From Hyphomonadaceae bacterium (GTDB taxonomy: Bacteria > Pseudomonadota > Alphaproteobacteria > Caulobacterales > Aquidulcibacteraceae), in the NCBI GenBank assembly GCA_014378995.1, contig JACMMP010000105.1, positions 1-56,875 on the forward strand: 56,875 bases of DNA, given 5' to 3'. The notes below the pieces were generated by a model. It was given only the letters and a program-made list of their open reading frames with translations, was not told the origin of the DNA and did not search any database. Made by a program: the position numbers and the translations under genes. This document shows, piece after piece, positions 17,290 to 25,892 of this stretch (positions within the stretch are counted from its first letter, which is position 1; each line of letters starts with the position of its first letter).

Positions 17290-18350
17290 GACGCTTGTTT
17301 CGCCAAGCCCATTGCTTCGAAGAGATCAATGGTTCCTGACTCTCCGCAGCCAGAGCAATAGAAGTCGCCGGAGAAAAGCGCGCGCGCAAAGGTTGTCGGT
17401 GTGATTTCGGGTGTTGCGCCGCAGGTGCAGCGAAGTTCTTCTTTGCATACCTGCATCGCTTCTCCGAACGCGCGCCGCAGTCCTCCGTAGTTCTTCGTAG
17501 CCAGCGCTAATGCTGCGGCCTTACACATCTGATCGAAATCATGTGCGCCTCGGTGGCGAGGATACGTGCGCTGCAAGGCACGGCCAGCCACATCGTAGAA
17601 GTGGATGGCGAGGCTGAGATATAGCGGCGAAATGCTCTCATAGATGCCGCGAACGTTCTCAGGCGTCGCAAATATGAAGTTGAAGTTCTCGATCTCTGTC
17701 AGCACATTCGCATGCTTAGTGGTCGTCAAATGCTGGGCTTTCTGCCAAAGTGGCTCAAGACCGTTCGCACCTTTGTTGTAGCGAACATCGTAAAGGACGT
17801 CGGCGTCCTCAAAAGCTGGTCCGTCAATCTTCTTGATTGCTCTTGTGATAATCTCTTTTCGACGCTCTGGGCTGATTGTGTCTATGTTCAGCCGTTTCCG
17901 ATCAGGCGATGAGAAGGCATCGAAGAAATCGGCGTCGTCCGCGAGAATCCACTCAAGCATGAGCAGGTTCTCCTTGAGCGGCTTTCGCATAAGCGAAAGT
18001 GACACGCTCAGCTTTCCTTTCTCGTAGCTGAACAGGGACTCGCAGATGTAGTGGAGCGCGTCCGCCGTGAGCGCGAGGACGCACTCACCCAGTAGCAATT
18101 GTCTCGCCTTTTCCCCTTGGCCACAAACTCGAGCCAAGGTGATTGCATCCATCCCCATTAGATCGCTCGCGGGCAAAGAAGCGTTCGCTGTAAAGGCGAA
18201 CGTGCGAGGCCCGAAGGAGTCGATCTCTTTCATGGCCTCAACGATGCGGTCGTGAAAATAGAACGTGGCTTCATGCGCCCGACGCAGATGTCGGGGAATG
18301 CCATGCATTCGCTTCGGCTCGATTCGGCCAAGATTTCGTGGAGTTTTCAT
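17286..18350 (-). CDS. Orphan protein with C-terminal zinc ribbon
   Basis: A 354-residue protein of unknown family. It is mainly helical and ends in a probable zinc ribbon: two Cys pairs in [11 protein letters not shown] and [10 protein letters not shown]. Base composition is visibly less GC-rich than lepA and most flanking genes, suggesting transfer. The first helical part (residues 20-130) has no signal or membrane segment, so it is probably cytoplasmic. The stop overlaps lepA's by four bases. Confidence 0.72.
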   Translation of the reverse strand: MKTPRNLGRIEPKRMHGIPRHLRRAHEATFYFHDRIVEAMKEIDSFGPRTFAFTANASLPASDLMGMDAITLARVCGQGEKARQLLLGECVLALTADALHYICESLFSYEKGKLSVSLSLMRKPLKENLLMLEWILADDADFFDAFSSPDRKRLNIDTISPERRKEIITRAIKKIDGPAFEDADVLYDVRYNKGANGLEPLWQKAQHLTTTKHANVLTEIENFNFIFATPENVRGIYESISPLYLSLAIHFYDVAGRALQRTYPRHRGAHDFDQMCKAAALALATKNYGGLRRAFGEAMQVCKEELRCTCGATPEITPTTFARALFSGDFYCSGCGESGTIDLFEAMGLAKQAS

Positions 18351-18458
18351 CCGGCCAGAATGGAGCGAGTCGGAGTCAGGCGCTTACTCGTTCGAATTGG
18401 CGCAGTGGCCGGTTACGGGCGCCAAGGGGCGAAGTGCAATCTGGGACGAATTTTGATA

Positions 18459-18470
18459 TAGGATATCCTA
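18459..18470. promoter_or_regulatory. Perfect 12-bp palindrome TAGGATATCCTA at the DUF433 start
   Basis: The palindrome ends one base before the ATG of the DUF433 gene and overlaps an AT-rich, -10-like segment (TTTTGATATAGGATAT). Antitoxin-type genes often repress themselves through such a site. It could also occlude the ribosome site, since no clear Shine-Dalgarno sequence is visible. Confidence 0.45.
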
Positions 18471-18677
18471 ATGGCTCACCCGCTCCTCTCCCGCATCGCC
18501 ACCGACCCCGCCATCTTCGGCGGCAAGCCGATCATTCGCGGGCAGCGTTTCGCGGTGGAGCATCTGCTTGGCTATCTCGACGCCGGCACGAGCGAAGAAG
18601 AGCTGCTGGCGGAGTTTCCGTTTCTTGAGCCCGACGACATCGTTGCGGCGAAGCTGTTCGCCGGCCGCCAGGCCTAG
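18471..18677 (+). CDS. DUF433 protein (antitoxin-like)
   Basis: A 68-residue DUF433 protein: RIATDPAIFGGKPIIRGQRF followed by VEHLLGYLDAGTSEEELLAEFPFLEPDDI is the family core, a winged-helix-like fold often paired with a DUF5615/PIN-like toxin. No such toxin gene follows; a palindromic repeat comes directly after the stop. It may be a solitary antitoxin or a leftover. The start follows a 12-base palindrome. Confidence 0.82.
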   Translation: MAHPLLSRIATDPAIFGGKPIIRGQRFAVEHLLGYLDAGTSEEELLAEFPFLEPDDIVAAKLFAGRQA

Positions 18678-18680
18678 CTC

Positions 18681-18781
18681 GTCATTCCGGGGCATCGCGC
18701 AGCGATGAGCCCGGAACCCCGGGGCAAGCGAGGAAGCGTCGGCCCCTGGATTCCGGATCGCGCAAGCGCGTCCGGAATGAC
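18681..18781. repeat. REP-like palindromic element
   Basis: The outer arms GTCATTCCGG (18681-18690) and CCGGAATGAC (18772-18781) are exact reverse complements. Internal sub-hairpins GCATCGCGCAGCGATG and GATCGCGCAAGCGCGTC sit inside. It follows the DUF433 stop by three bases and resembles the element upstream of maiA. Confidence 0.65.
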
Positions 18782-18823
18782 GGTAGATGGAATTTCGTGT
18801 AAGAGCCGGGCGCGGAGGCCCAT

Positions 18824-19018
18824 ATGAGCGTACGCCTGCATTACGACGCCGCGACTAACGCCGCCTATTTGCGCTTTTCCGGCGAGGCGGTGAACGAGAG
18901 CGAAGAAGTCGCGCCGGGTGTCGTGCTCGATTACGACGCACAGGGCCGCATGGTTGGCATGGAAGTGCTGCGCGCACGCGAGCATTTGCCCGCGGATGCG
19001 CTGGTGGCCGCTGAATAA
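18824..19018 (+). CDS. DUF2283 protein
   Basis: A 64-residue protein matching DUF2283: RLHYDAATNAAYLRFSGEAV, then VLDYDAQGRMVGMEVLRA. These small beta-rich proteins are of unknown function and frequently lie close to DUF433/antitoxin-like genes. The ATG at 18824 has GGAGGCCC a few bases upstream. Confidence 0.8.
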   Translation: MSVRLHYDAATNAAYLRFSGEAVNESEEVAPGVVLDYDAQGRMVGMEVLRAREHLPADALVAAE

Positions 19019-19040
19019 TTTTTGGAAACGTGAGCTCAGC

Positions 19041-19166
19041 CCTCCTTCCCCCTTGCGGGGAAGGTGTCGCGCGGGTGCGCGACGGATGGGGGTGTCGGCG
19101 CCACTGCTTTGAAGCTGCGCCGCCGTTACCCCCACCCCCAACCCCTCCCCGCAAGGGGGAGGGGAG
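19041..19166. repeat. Inverted repeat with CCTTGCGGGG/CCCCGCAAGG arms
   Basis: The left arm (CTTCCCCCTTGCGGGGAAGG, about 19044-19063) and the right arm (CCTCCCCGCAAGGGGGAGG, about 19145-19163) each contain a short hairpin and also pair with one another. The centre is C-rich. Elements of this kind are dispersed in many alphaproteobacteria. Confidence 0.6.
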
Positions 19167-19914
19167 TCTCATCGCGCTCTATCCCACACCAAACCCCACT
19201 CCCGCCGCCGCCCACCAACGCCCCCAAAAAAATCTATCCGCCCCCCACCAAACCGCGCGCATACTCCCCCATCGCTCCGCTGGAGAGCAGTTGGTACCCT
19301 GTTCGAACCGACGCGTGAGCGATGTGATTGAGCGTGAAGTGTCGATGTTCTTCCGCCTGCCAGCGCCACTTAAAGCTGGCCTCTCGCGCGCCAGGGTTTC
19401 GGCAAGCGAGCGTGCGGAAGTGCGGGGAAGCGTTTCATTGAATGCGCGCAGAGCGCACGCGTCTAGAGCGCGTGGTCCAGCCAGGCAGTGTCGCAGTCGA
19501 AGGGCGTGAAACCGATCGCATCGCCATTGAAGCCCGCCGTGTCGTAACGCGCGGGAGCATGCACGAGGGACTGGCGCGAACTCGCCAACCTCCACGCCAT
19601 CGGCTTAGCCGCCTCCCGGAGTGAAAAACCTCCAGCGACGGCGCCGATGTTCAACGATCACGGGGCGCGATGGTCCGCGTCGATCGCGCCGCCTCAACGG
19701 CGCAACTTGCTAGGCGCGCACCATCGCGCCCCAGCTCTCCTTGTCCGCCGTGCCTCGGCGAAGGCAGGCGCTTTTTTTGGGCCGCTTGGCCCCACAAGGA
19801 TGACGCGCGCCCAGAGCACCCCCCGTGACCGCCGCCACAGCGCGCGGCTGCGCCGGCGCACCATAAGCGGCGCGTAGACAAAAACCGCGGGCGGGCTTAC
19901 TGGCTCGCGGATAG
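19167..19914. other. Gene-free stretch (about 750 bases)
   Basis: No convincing gene is seen. It starts with a strongly C-rich run (19185-19260). A minus-strand frame at 19463-19654 ends with the protein-like GFTPFDCDTAWLDHAL and could be a gene remnant, but has no family I recognise. Near 19676-19733 the GGGGCGCGATGG and CCATCGCGCCCC segments form an inverted repeat. Confidence 0.4.
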
Positions 19915-19929
19915 TGGAGGGTGAAGCTT

Positions 19930-20502
19930 ATGATGCGTCGGGTATTGATGGCGGCCGTGGCCGCTTTGGCGTTGAGCGCTTGCAATCAGGACGGCGCGGG
20001 CGGCCCGGGGCTGCCGCGACTGCAGGAGGGCGCCCAGGCGCCGGCGACGATGACGCCCGCAGTCGGGGTGCAGCAGGCGCAGATCACCGATGAAGTGCGC
20101 CAGCAGCTGATCGCCAATATCGGCGAACAGCTCGACGCCGTTCAGCAAAACTTCGCCGCCGGCATGACCCCGCCGGAGGGCTTCACCGACGAAGTGGTGG
20201 CGATGCAGCCGTCGACCGATCACCGCTTCGTCATGGGTTTGACCGGAAACACGCCCTACACGTTCATCGCCGTGTGCGACGGCGATTGCACCAATGTCGA
20301 TCTCGAGCTGATCGATATGCGCACCGGCGGCGTGGTCGATAGCGACGTGTTGCCGGACGATTATCCGGTGGTCGCATTCAGCCCGCCGGCGAACGGCGAT
20401 TACATGGTGCGGGTGCTGATGCAGAACTGCACGGTGGCGCCATGCTACGCCGGCGCCCGCGCGCTGATGCAGGGGCCGGCGGCGGCGGCCGGGCCGAAAT
20501 AG
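19930..20502 (+). CDS. Secreted lipoprotein of unknown function
   Basis: A 190-residue protein with a short signal peptide and lipobox (LALSACNQ). The C-terminal half looks like a beta-sandwich (TPYTFIAVCDGDCTNVDLELID, NGDYMVRVLMQNC), similar to pre-peptidase C-terminal-type folds, with four Cys likely forming disulfides (CDGDC and CTVAPC). GGAGG lies nine bases upstream of the ATG at 19930. Function is unknown. Confidence 0.75.
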   Translation: MMRRVLMAAVAALALSACNQDGAGGPGLPRLQEGAQAPATMTPAVGVQQAQITDEVRQQLIANIGEQLDAVQQNFAAGMTPPEGFTDEVVAMQPSTDHRFVMGLTGNTPYTFIAVCDGDCTNVDLELIDMRTGGVVDSDVLPDDYPVVAFSPPANGDYMVRVLMQNCTVAPCYAGARALMQGPAAAAGPK

Positions 20503-20511
20503 GCTGAGCGT

Positions 20512-20934
20512 TCAAGCGTACGGGAAGCAATCCTCGCGCTTCAGCTCAAGCCCGAAATGGCGCGCCAGCGCCGCAATCGCTGGCGCGTGCGCGGCATAGG
20601 GGTCGCTGTTTGCAGGCCCGACGATAACGATGCGAAAGCCTGCCTGGTTACGCCCCTCCGGCGGCAGCATCGCGGTGGCGAGCCCTTCACCGTCATCGGC
20701 GCGGAGCGTGAGAAATAGCGCCATGCTGCGGGCGATGTGGTCTTTCAGGCCGATGGCCTGCTCGAAGCCCGGCACGTTGGGCGGGGCGCGGTAGCTTTCG
20801 CGGGCGGCCGCCTCCTGGCGGCGGAAATACTTATCGACGGCGTGCCGCAGCAGCGCGGCCTCGGCTTCCGCCTCCGCTTCGGTGTCTAGCCTGAACCAAG
20901 TCGCGCCGTCGGGCGCATCGCACACGTAACGCAT
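20512..20934 (-). CDS. Hypothetical cytoplasmic protein
   Basis: A 140-residue protein, no signal or membrane segment, with an acidic/Ala-rich helix (DTEAEAEAEAALLRHAVDKYF), then a mixed alpha/beta part ending LKREDCFPYA. The ordered character and good codon bias support it as real, but I do not recognise the family. It is convergent with the lipoprotein gene, ten bases away. Confidence 0.65.
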   Translation of the reverse strand: MRYVCDAPDGATWFRLDTEAEAEAEAALLRHAVDKYFRRQEAAARESYRAPPNVPGFEQAIGLKDHIARSMALFLTLRADDGEGLATAMLPPEGRNQAGFRIVIVGPANSDPYAAHAPAIAALARHFGLELKREDCFPYA

Positions 20935-20991
20935 AGGCGGAACAATAGCGCGATCCGGCGAACAAGCGATGCGTGCGCTGCAGTTCGCGGT

Positions 20992-21444
20992 CTAGCAGGG
21001 CACGTCGACGACGACGTACCGGTCGGCGTAACGGTCCCACTGGCGCTCCTGGCGCGTGCACTGCTGGTAGGCAGGCTCGGCATAGTCACGTTCGTAGGCG
21101 CCGTCGTAATACTCCTCGTCGCCTTCGTAATAGCTGTCCTCGTAATGATCCGAGCGCGGCGGCGGGGCGCAACGTTGGTAATTGTCGTAGCAAGAGGCGT
21201 CCCGCCGCGGCTCACGCTGCTGGCTCGCCATCGACCCGAGCGCAAGACCGAGCGCGAGGCCGACCACGCCGGCGACGACAGCATCGCCATCGTCGTCGCG
21301 ATGGCGGCGGTGGTTGTAATGGCGCCCGTGCGGGTCGCCGTCATAATAGCCGCCGCGGCGGTCTCGAGCATCGGCGGCGGCGGGCGCGAAGGCTGAGGCT
21401 GCAACGGCGAAAACCGCGAGCAGGGTGACGAATTTGCGCATCAT
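20992..21444 (-). CDS. Secreted glycine-zipper-like, Tyr/Asp-rich protein
   Basis: A 150-residue protein with a Sec signal peptide (cleavage likely after ASAFA or AAADA), a His/Arg/Asp-rich segment (GRHYNHRRHRDDD), a hydrophobic Gly/Ala stretch (VVAGVVGLALGLALGSMA) like a glycine zipper, and a Tyr/Glu/Asp-rich tail with four Cys. It belongs to the loose group of small periplasmic or outer-membrane-associated proteins; no function is assigned. Confidence 0.7.
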   Translation of the reverse strand: MMRKFVTLLAVFAVAASAFAPAAADARDRRGGYYDGDPHGRHYNHRRHRDDDGDAVVAGVVGLALGLALGSMASQQREPRRDASCYDNYQRCAPPPRSDHYEDSYYEGDEEYYDGAYERDYAEPAYQQCTRQERQWDRYADRYVVVDVPC

Positions 21445-21628
21445 GGTCAGGGCTCCAAATCAAAAAGTGCGCGCCTCTGCCTGAACGGCAGCTGAATCTA
21501 AGCTGAACGCCTGCACCCCGTAATGGGAACCTGCCAGGCAAGGGCGCGCGAAGGCGGAGATATGTCGGCCGACTTGTCGGATTGGGGCTCGCAGCTACGT
21601 CTTAATGGAGCAACAGAAGGAGATTGCG

Positions 21629-21979
21629 ATGTACGTAGATGGTTTTGTGCTCGCCGTGCCGAAGCAGAATCTCGACGCTTATAAGAACATGGCGAAGGCC
21701 GCCGGGGATATGTGGAAAGAATACGGCGCGATCAGTTACGTCGAATGCGTCGCCGACGACGTGCCTTATGGTGAGGTCACATCGTTCCCGCGCGCGGTGC
21801 AGGCCAAGGATGACGAGATCGTCGTGTTCTCCTGGGCGACCTACAAAGATCGCCAGAGCCGTGACGAAGTCATGAAAAACGTGATGGCCGACCCGCGTAT
21901 GAAGAGCGAGGAATTCAAGCACGTTTTCGACGGCAAGCGCATGATCTTCGGCGGCTTCGAGCCGTTTATCGAAATCTAG
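21629..21979 (+). CDS. DUF1428 family protein
   Basis: A 116-residue DUF1428 protein (YbaA-like alpha/beta-barrel dimer): MYVDGFVLAVPKQNLDAYKN, VECVADDV, VVFSWATYKDRQSRDEV and DGKRMIFGGFEPFIE are the family signature. The start at 21629 is preceded by AAGGAG; the eight residues further upstream in frame are not conserved. The function of the family is unknown. Its TAG interlocks with the histidine kinase stop (CTAG). Confidence 0.9.
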   Translation: MYVDGFVLAVPKQNLDAYKNMAKAAGDMWKEYGAISYVECVADDVPYGEVTSFPRAVQAKDDEIVVFSWATYKDRQSRDEVMKNVMADPRMKSEEFKHVFDGKRMIFGGFEPFIEI

Positions 21980-23340
21980 GCGGCGGCTTCGGCGCCGGGG
22001 CGCGCTATCGCCAAGTTAACGCCGAGATCGGCGGGCACGCGCAGCGTGAATGTCGAGCCCCGGCCGGGCGTGCTTTCCACCGTGACCACGCCGCCAAGAA
22101 GGCGCGCGGTGCGCAGGGTGATGGCCAGCCCGACGCCGGCGCCGTCGGCGGCGCGCGTCATCGAGTCGTCCACCTGGGTGAACGGTTCGAAGATGGAGTC
22201 CATGCGCTCTGGTGCGATGCCAACGCCAGTGTCGGCGATGCAGATCACGAGCCAGTCGGCGCGCGCCGTTCGCTCTCGCGATGCGCGGATGACGATTTCT
22301 CCATCGCGCGTGAACTTGCACGCATTGGCAAGCAGGTGATCCACGCAGTGGCGCACTTTCTGTTCGTCGCTGCACACGCCCAGATCGCCGCCAAGCTCGA
22401 GCTTCAGCGCGTTGCCGTTGGTTTCGGCGCCGGCGCGCAGCGCGTCGGCGGCCGCCGCAACGAGGGCCGCTGCATCGAACATCCGCGGCTCCAGTTGCGA
22501 GCGGCCGTCCTGCAATTCGGCGAAGGCGAGCAGATCGCTCATCATCACCAGCTGCATGCGGGCGGCGGCCAGCACACGGTTGAGGTCGGCGATGTCGGCG
22601 TTCCGGCCGTCTTCTTCGGCCGCTTCGCGCATCATCTCAGTGTAGCCGATAATCGCGTTAAGCGGAGTGCGCAACTCGTGGTGCATGTTGGCGATAAAGC
22701 GCGATTTTGCGAGGCTGGACGCTTCGGCTGAATGGCGCGCGGCGGCTTCGCCGGCGGCTCTGGCGATCAGCGCGTCGGCGCGGCCGACGAACGCGCCGCC
22801 GGCGGCAATCGCGAACAGCATGAAGACCGTGACGGCGGTGCTCTCCCAGCTCAGGCCGGCGCCGAGCGCGGGACCCAAAATTGCGCACAGCACCACCGGC
22901 GCGATGCCGGCAACCAGCAGCAGCCGGTCGCGCGAGTAGAAAACAAACACTTGCGTGGCGGCGCACAGCGCCCAAGCGGCGGCCACTGCGGCGCCGGACG
23001 CGCCGCCCATGATCCAACCGGTGAACGGCAGCACTTGGCTGAGGCCGAGCCCGAACAGCACCATCGATGCGCGCAGCAGCCTTGCGCTGCGCAAGTCGCT
23101 TTCGATAGCCGGCACGACCCAGCGGCGCTCAATCTGGCGAACAATCAAGCCGTCCCAGGTGAGCATGGCGGCAAGCCAAATCAGCAGCACAGGCGCGCCG
23201 AGCAGCGCCACCGCTGGCAGCGCGCCGATAAACACCACGATCAGGCGCGTGACCTGACCGCCGCGCGAGATCGCAAGCGACTCGCGTAGCGCCTCGCGCG
23301 CGGCGGTGCTTGTGTCGTTCAGATTGATGACGGCGGTCAC
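21976..23340 (-). CDS. Membrane sensor histidine kinase
   Basis: A 454-residue kinase. About six hydrophobic helices fill residues 30-195, then HisKA with the phospho-acceptor His in HHELRTPLNAIIGY, and HATPase_c with LLANACKFT (N box), DTGVGI (G1), FEPFTQ (F box) and GVGLAIT (G2). There is no receiver domain and no adjacent response regulator, so its partner is elsewhere. The membrane part has almost no periplasmic loop, suggesting that it senses within the membrane. Confidence 0.9.
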   Translation of the reverse strand: MTAVINLNDTSTAAREALRESLAISRGGQVTRLIVVFIGALPAVALLGAPVLLIWLAAMLTWDGLIVRQIERRWVVPAIESDLRSARLLRASMVLFGLGLSQVLPFTGWIMGGASGAAVAAAWALCAATQVFVFYSRDRLLLVAGIAPVVLCAILGPALGAGLSWESTAVTVFMLFAIAAGGAFVGRADALIARAAGEAAARHSAEASSLAKSRFIANMHHELRTPLNAIIGYTEMMREAAEEDGRNADIADLNRVLAAARMQLVMMSDLLAFAELQDGRSQLEPRMFDAAALVAAAADALRAGAETNGNALKLELGGDLGVCSDEQKVRHCVDHLLANACKFTRDGEIVIRASRERTARADWLVICIADTGVGIAPERMDSIFEPFTQVDDSMTRAADGAGVGLAITLRTARLLGGVVTVESTPGRGSTFTLRVPADLGVNLAIARPGAEAAA

Positions 23341-23420
23341 TGGCGTTTCCCCGGCCGCAATGTTTGACGCAGTGTCGCTAACAATCGCTGAAGCCTTGAG
23401 GCGCCCCGCGGTTAACGCGC

Positions 23421-23455
23421 AAAAGAAAAGGCGCGGACATTGCTGCCCGCGCCTT
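23421..23455 (-). terminator. Rho-independent terminator after the M3 peptidase
   Basis: Read on the minus strand, AAGGCGCGG pairs with CCGCGCCTT across a 10-base loop and is followed by TTTTCTTTT. It lies 27 bases past the peptidase stop codon, a standard intrinsic terminator. Confidence 0.8.
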
Positions 23456-23481
23456 AAGTTCTTTCAATTGGTTTAGCGCGC

Positions 23482-25710
23482 TTAACGCTGTTCGCTGCCT
23501 TCGCCCGTGGGGAATCCCCGTGTGCGGAGCAGGGCGTCCACGTCCGGATCCCGGCCGCGGAATTGGCGGTAAGCTGCGGCGCGGTCGGTGGTGTTGCCAG
23601 GCGCGAGGATGATGTTGCGCATGCCGGCGGCGACGGTGGGATCCCACACATTGCCGGTGGCTTCGAACATTTCCCAGGTATCGGCGTCCATCGTCTCGGA
23701 CCAGAGGTACGAGTAATAGCCGGCCGAGTAAGCGTCGCTCGAGAACAGGTGCCCGAATTGCGGCAAGCGGTGACGCATCGAGATTTCGCGCGGCATGTTG
23801 ATCGCCGTCAGTGTTTCACGCTCGAATGCATCGACGTCGGTGATCGGCTCGGCGCGGTTGTGCAGCGACATGTCGACCAAAGCGGATGAGAGATACTCCA
23901 CCGTGGCGTAGCCCTGGTTGAAGGTCGATGCATTCTTGATGCGATCGACCAGGGCCTGCGGCATCGGCGCGCCGGTTTGGTAGTGACGGGCGAACTGGTC
24001 GAGGATCGGGCGCGACAGCACCCAATGCTCGTGCACCTGGCTCGGAAACTCGACGTAGTCGCGCGGCGTGTTGCCAAGGCCCGGATAGTTCACGGTCGAC
24101 ACCAGATAATGGATGGCGTGGCCGAATTCGTGGAACAGCGTTTCAGCGTCGTCGAGCGAGATGAGGATCGGCTCACCCGGCGCGCCCCGCACGAAATTGT
24201 TGTTGTTCGAGGCGATCGGCGTGATCTCGCTGCCCATGAAGTTTTCGTGGGAGCGATAGGTGGTCATCCACGCGCCCGATCGTTTGCCGGTGCGGGCGAA
24301 GTTGTCGAGATAGAACAAGCCTTGATACGAGCCATCGCGGTCATTGACCTGGAAGACGCGCACGTTCGGCTCGAACACAGGCACCGTGCCGGTGATTTCG
24401 ACGAAGCTCAGGCCATAGAGCTGGTTGGCCATATGGAAGGCGCCGTTGACCATGTTGTTCAGCTCGAAATACTGGCGCACTTCGTTCTGATCGAGGTTGT
24501 AGCGGTCGCGGCGGACTTGCTCGGCGTAGAAATTGTAGTCCCACGGCTCGATGGTGATGTTGGCGCGCTGGCGGTTGGCGATCGCCTGCATGTCGGCCAC
24601 TTCCTCGTGCACGCGGGCGACAGCTGCCGGCCAGACGCGCATCATCAGGTCCTGCGCGCGCTCCGGCGTCTGCGCCATGGTGTCAGCCATGCGCAGGTGC
24701 GCGTGGGTTTCAAAACCAAGGATCTGCGCGCGCTCGGCGCGCAGGCGCAGGATGTCGGCGATCACCGCGTTGGTGTCGTTCGCATCGCCATTGTCGCCGC
24801 GGTTCTTGAACGTGGTCCACACTTGCTGGCGCAGCGCCCGGTTGGTGGAGAAGGTCAGGAACGGATCGACACTGGAGCGGGTGTTGACCACCGCCCATTG
24901 GCCTTGGCGGCCGCGTTCGGTTGCGGCGGCGGCGAGGGCTTCGACGATGTTCGGCGGCAAGCCGGCGAGATCGCGGCGGTTGGTGATGAAGATCGCGGTG
25001 CTTTCGTCCGCGAGCAAGCGGCGGCCGAAATCGGCGAACTTAGTCGAAAGCTCTTCGTTGATGGCGCCGAGGCGGGCTTGTTGCTCCGGTGTGGCGGCGG
25101 CGCCCGCGCGGACGAACTGATCGCGCGTGCGCTCAAGCAGGCGCAGCTGTTCGGCGGTGAGAGTTTGGCTCTCGCGCGTTTGGTAGAGATGATCGATGCG
25201 CTGGAAGAGCGCGCGGTTGAAGGTGATGGCGTTGTACGCGGCGGTGATGCGCGGCGACCATTCGGCTTCAAGCTCTTGGATCTGCGGGTTGCTCACGTTG
25301 TCGGTCATGACGCCGAAGATCGAGGTCGCGCGGTCGAGGTGACGGCCGGCGTCCTGCATCGCGGCGATGGTGTTGTCGAAGGTCGGGCGCGCGGTGTTGT
25401 TGGCGATGGCTTGCACTTCCGCTTCCTGCAGCGCGAGCCCGATCTCGAGCGCCGGCGAGACATTCTCAACGCGCGCTTGGTCCCACGGCGGCACGCCGCC
25501 ATGCGGGCCGGTCCACGGCTTCAGCAACGGATCTTGTGCGGCTTGTTGGGTGAGGCGGGTCACTTCGGCCTGCGCGGTTTGATGGGCGGCGGCGTCGCCG
25601 AAGCTGGCGGTGCTCTCGGCGCCAGTGGTGGCGCAGGCGGCGAGTAACGGAACGCTCGCAGCCAGGCACACGGCTAGAATTTGCTTTCTCAATGAAACCC
25701 CCAAAATCAT
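23482..25710 (-). CDS. M3 family oligopeptidase (Dcp-like), lipoprotein
   Basis: A 742-residue zinc peptidase of the thimet/Dcp family. The active site HEFGHAIH and the downstream zinc Glu (EFPSQVHEHW) are intact, and the terminal SAGYYSYLWSE block is typical. Unlike cytoplasmic Dcp, it has a signal peptide and an LLAACATT lipobox, indicating a periplasmic anchored peptidyl-dipeptidase. The start is placed at ATG 25710; a TTG eighteen bases later, behind GGGGG, is possible. A short hairpin lies just upstream and an intrinsic terminator follows. Confidence 0.9.
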   Translation of the reverse strand: MILGVSLRKQILAVCLAASVPLLAACATTGAESTASFGDAAAHQTAQAEVTRLTQQAAQDPLLKPWTGPHGGVPPWDQARVENVSPALEIGLALQEAEVQAIANNTARPTFDNTIAAMQDAGRHLDRATSIFGVMTDNVSNPQIQELEAEWSPRITAAYNAITFNRALFQRIDHLYQTRESQTLTAEQLRLLERTRDQFVRAGAAATPEQQARLGAINEELSTKFADFGRRLLADESTAIFITNRRDLAGLPPNIVEALAAAATERGRQGQWAVVNTRSSVDPFLTFSTNRALRQQVWTTFKNRGDNGDANDTNAVIADILRLRAERAQILGFETHAHLRMADTMAQTPERAQDLMMRVWPAAVARVHEEVADMQAIANRQRANITIEPWDYNFYAEQVRRDRYNLDQNEVRQYFELNNMVNGAFHMANQLYGLSFVEITGTVPVFEPNVRVFQVNDRDGSYQGLFYLDNFARTGKRSGAWMTTYRSHENFMGSEITPIASNNNNFVRGAPGEPILISLDDAETLFHEFGHAIHYLVSTVNYPGLGNTPRDYVEFPSQVHEHWVLSRPILDQFARHYQTGAPMPQALVDRIKNASTFNQGYATVEYLSSALVDMSLHNRAEPITDVDAFERETLTAINMPREISMRHRLPQFGHLFSSDAYSAGYYSYLWSETMDADTWEMFEATGNVWDPTVAAGMRNIILAPGNTTDRAAAYRQFRGRDPDVDALLRTRGFPTGEGSEQR

Positions 25711-25718
25711 GGCCGTGT

Positions 25719-25735
25719 CCGGGCGAAACGCCCGG
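25719..25735. repeat. Short perfect hairpin in the peptidase leader
   Basis: CCGGGCG and CGCCCGG flank AAA, giving a 7-bp stem. It lies eight bases before the peptidase ATG, where the ribosome would bind, so it could restrict initiation. With a TTG start it would lie further upstream. Confidence 0.4.
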
Positions 25736-25892
25736 GCGGCAAGTCGGTTCAGGCCGTTTTGGGCGCTTGAGGGTGGGTGGGGCAAGCGCGAGGGGCGCCT
25801 TAGGCCGAGCTGGGACGCGGTTTGCGACGAATGCCGGGGTTTCGGCGACCACTAGCGCCTGCTACGAAGCCTCCTGATCTTGGGAGGACGCT

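Noticed and set aside
19167-19914. Possible tmRNA or other structured RNA
   Set aside because: A CTGTTCGAAC segment looks like a T-loop, but no matching acceptor halves or ANDN-type tag codons were found.
23977-25647. 556-codon plus-strand frame
   Set aside because: It is fully antisense to the M3 peptidase with its HEFGH site, lipobox and terminator; the plus-strand product has no recognisable motif.
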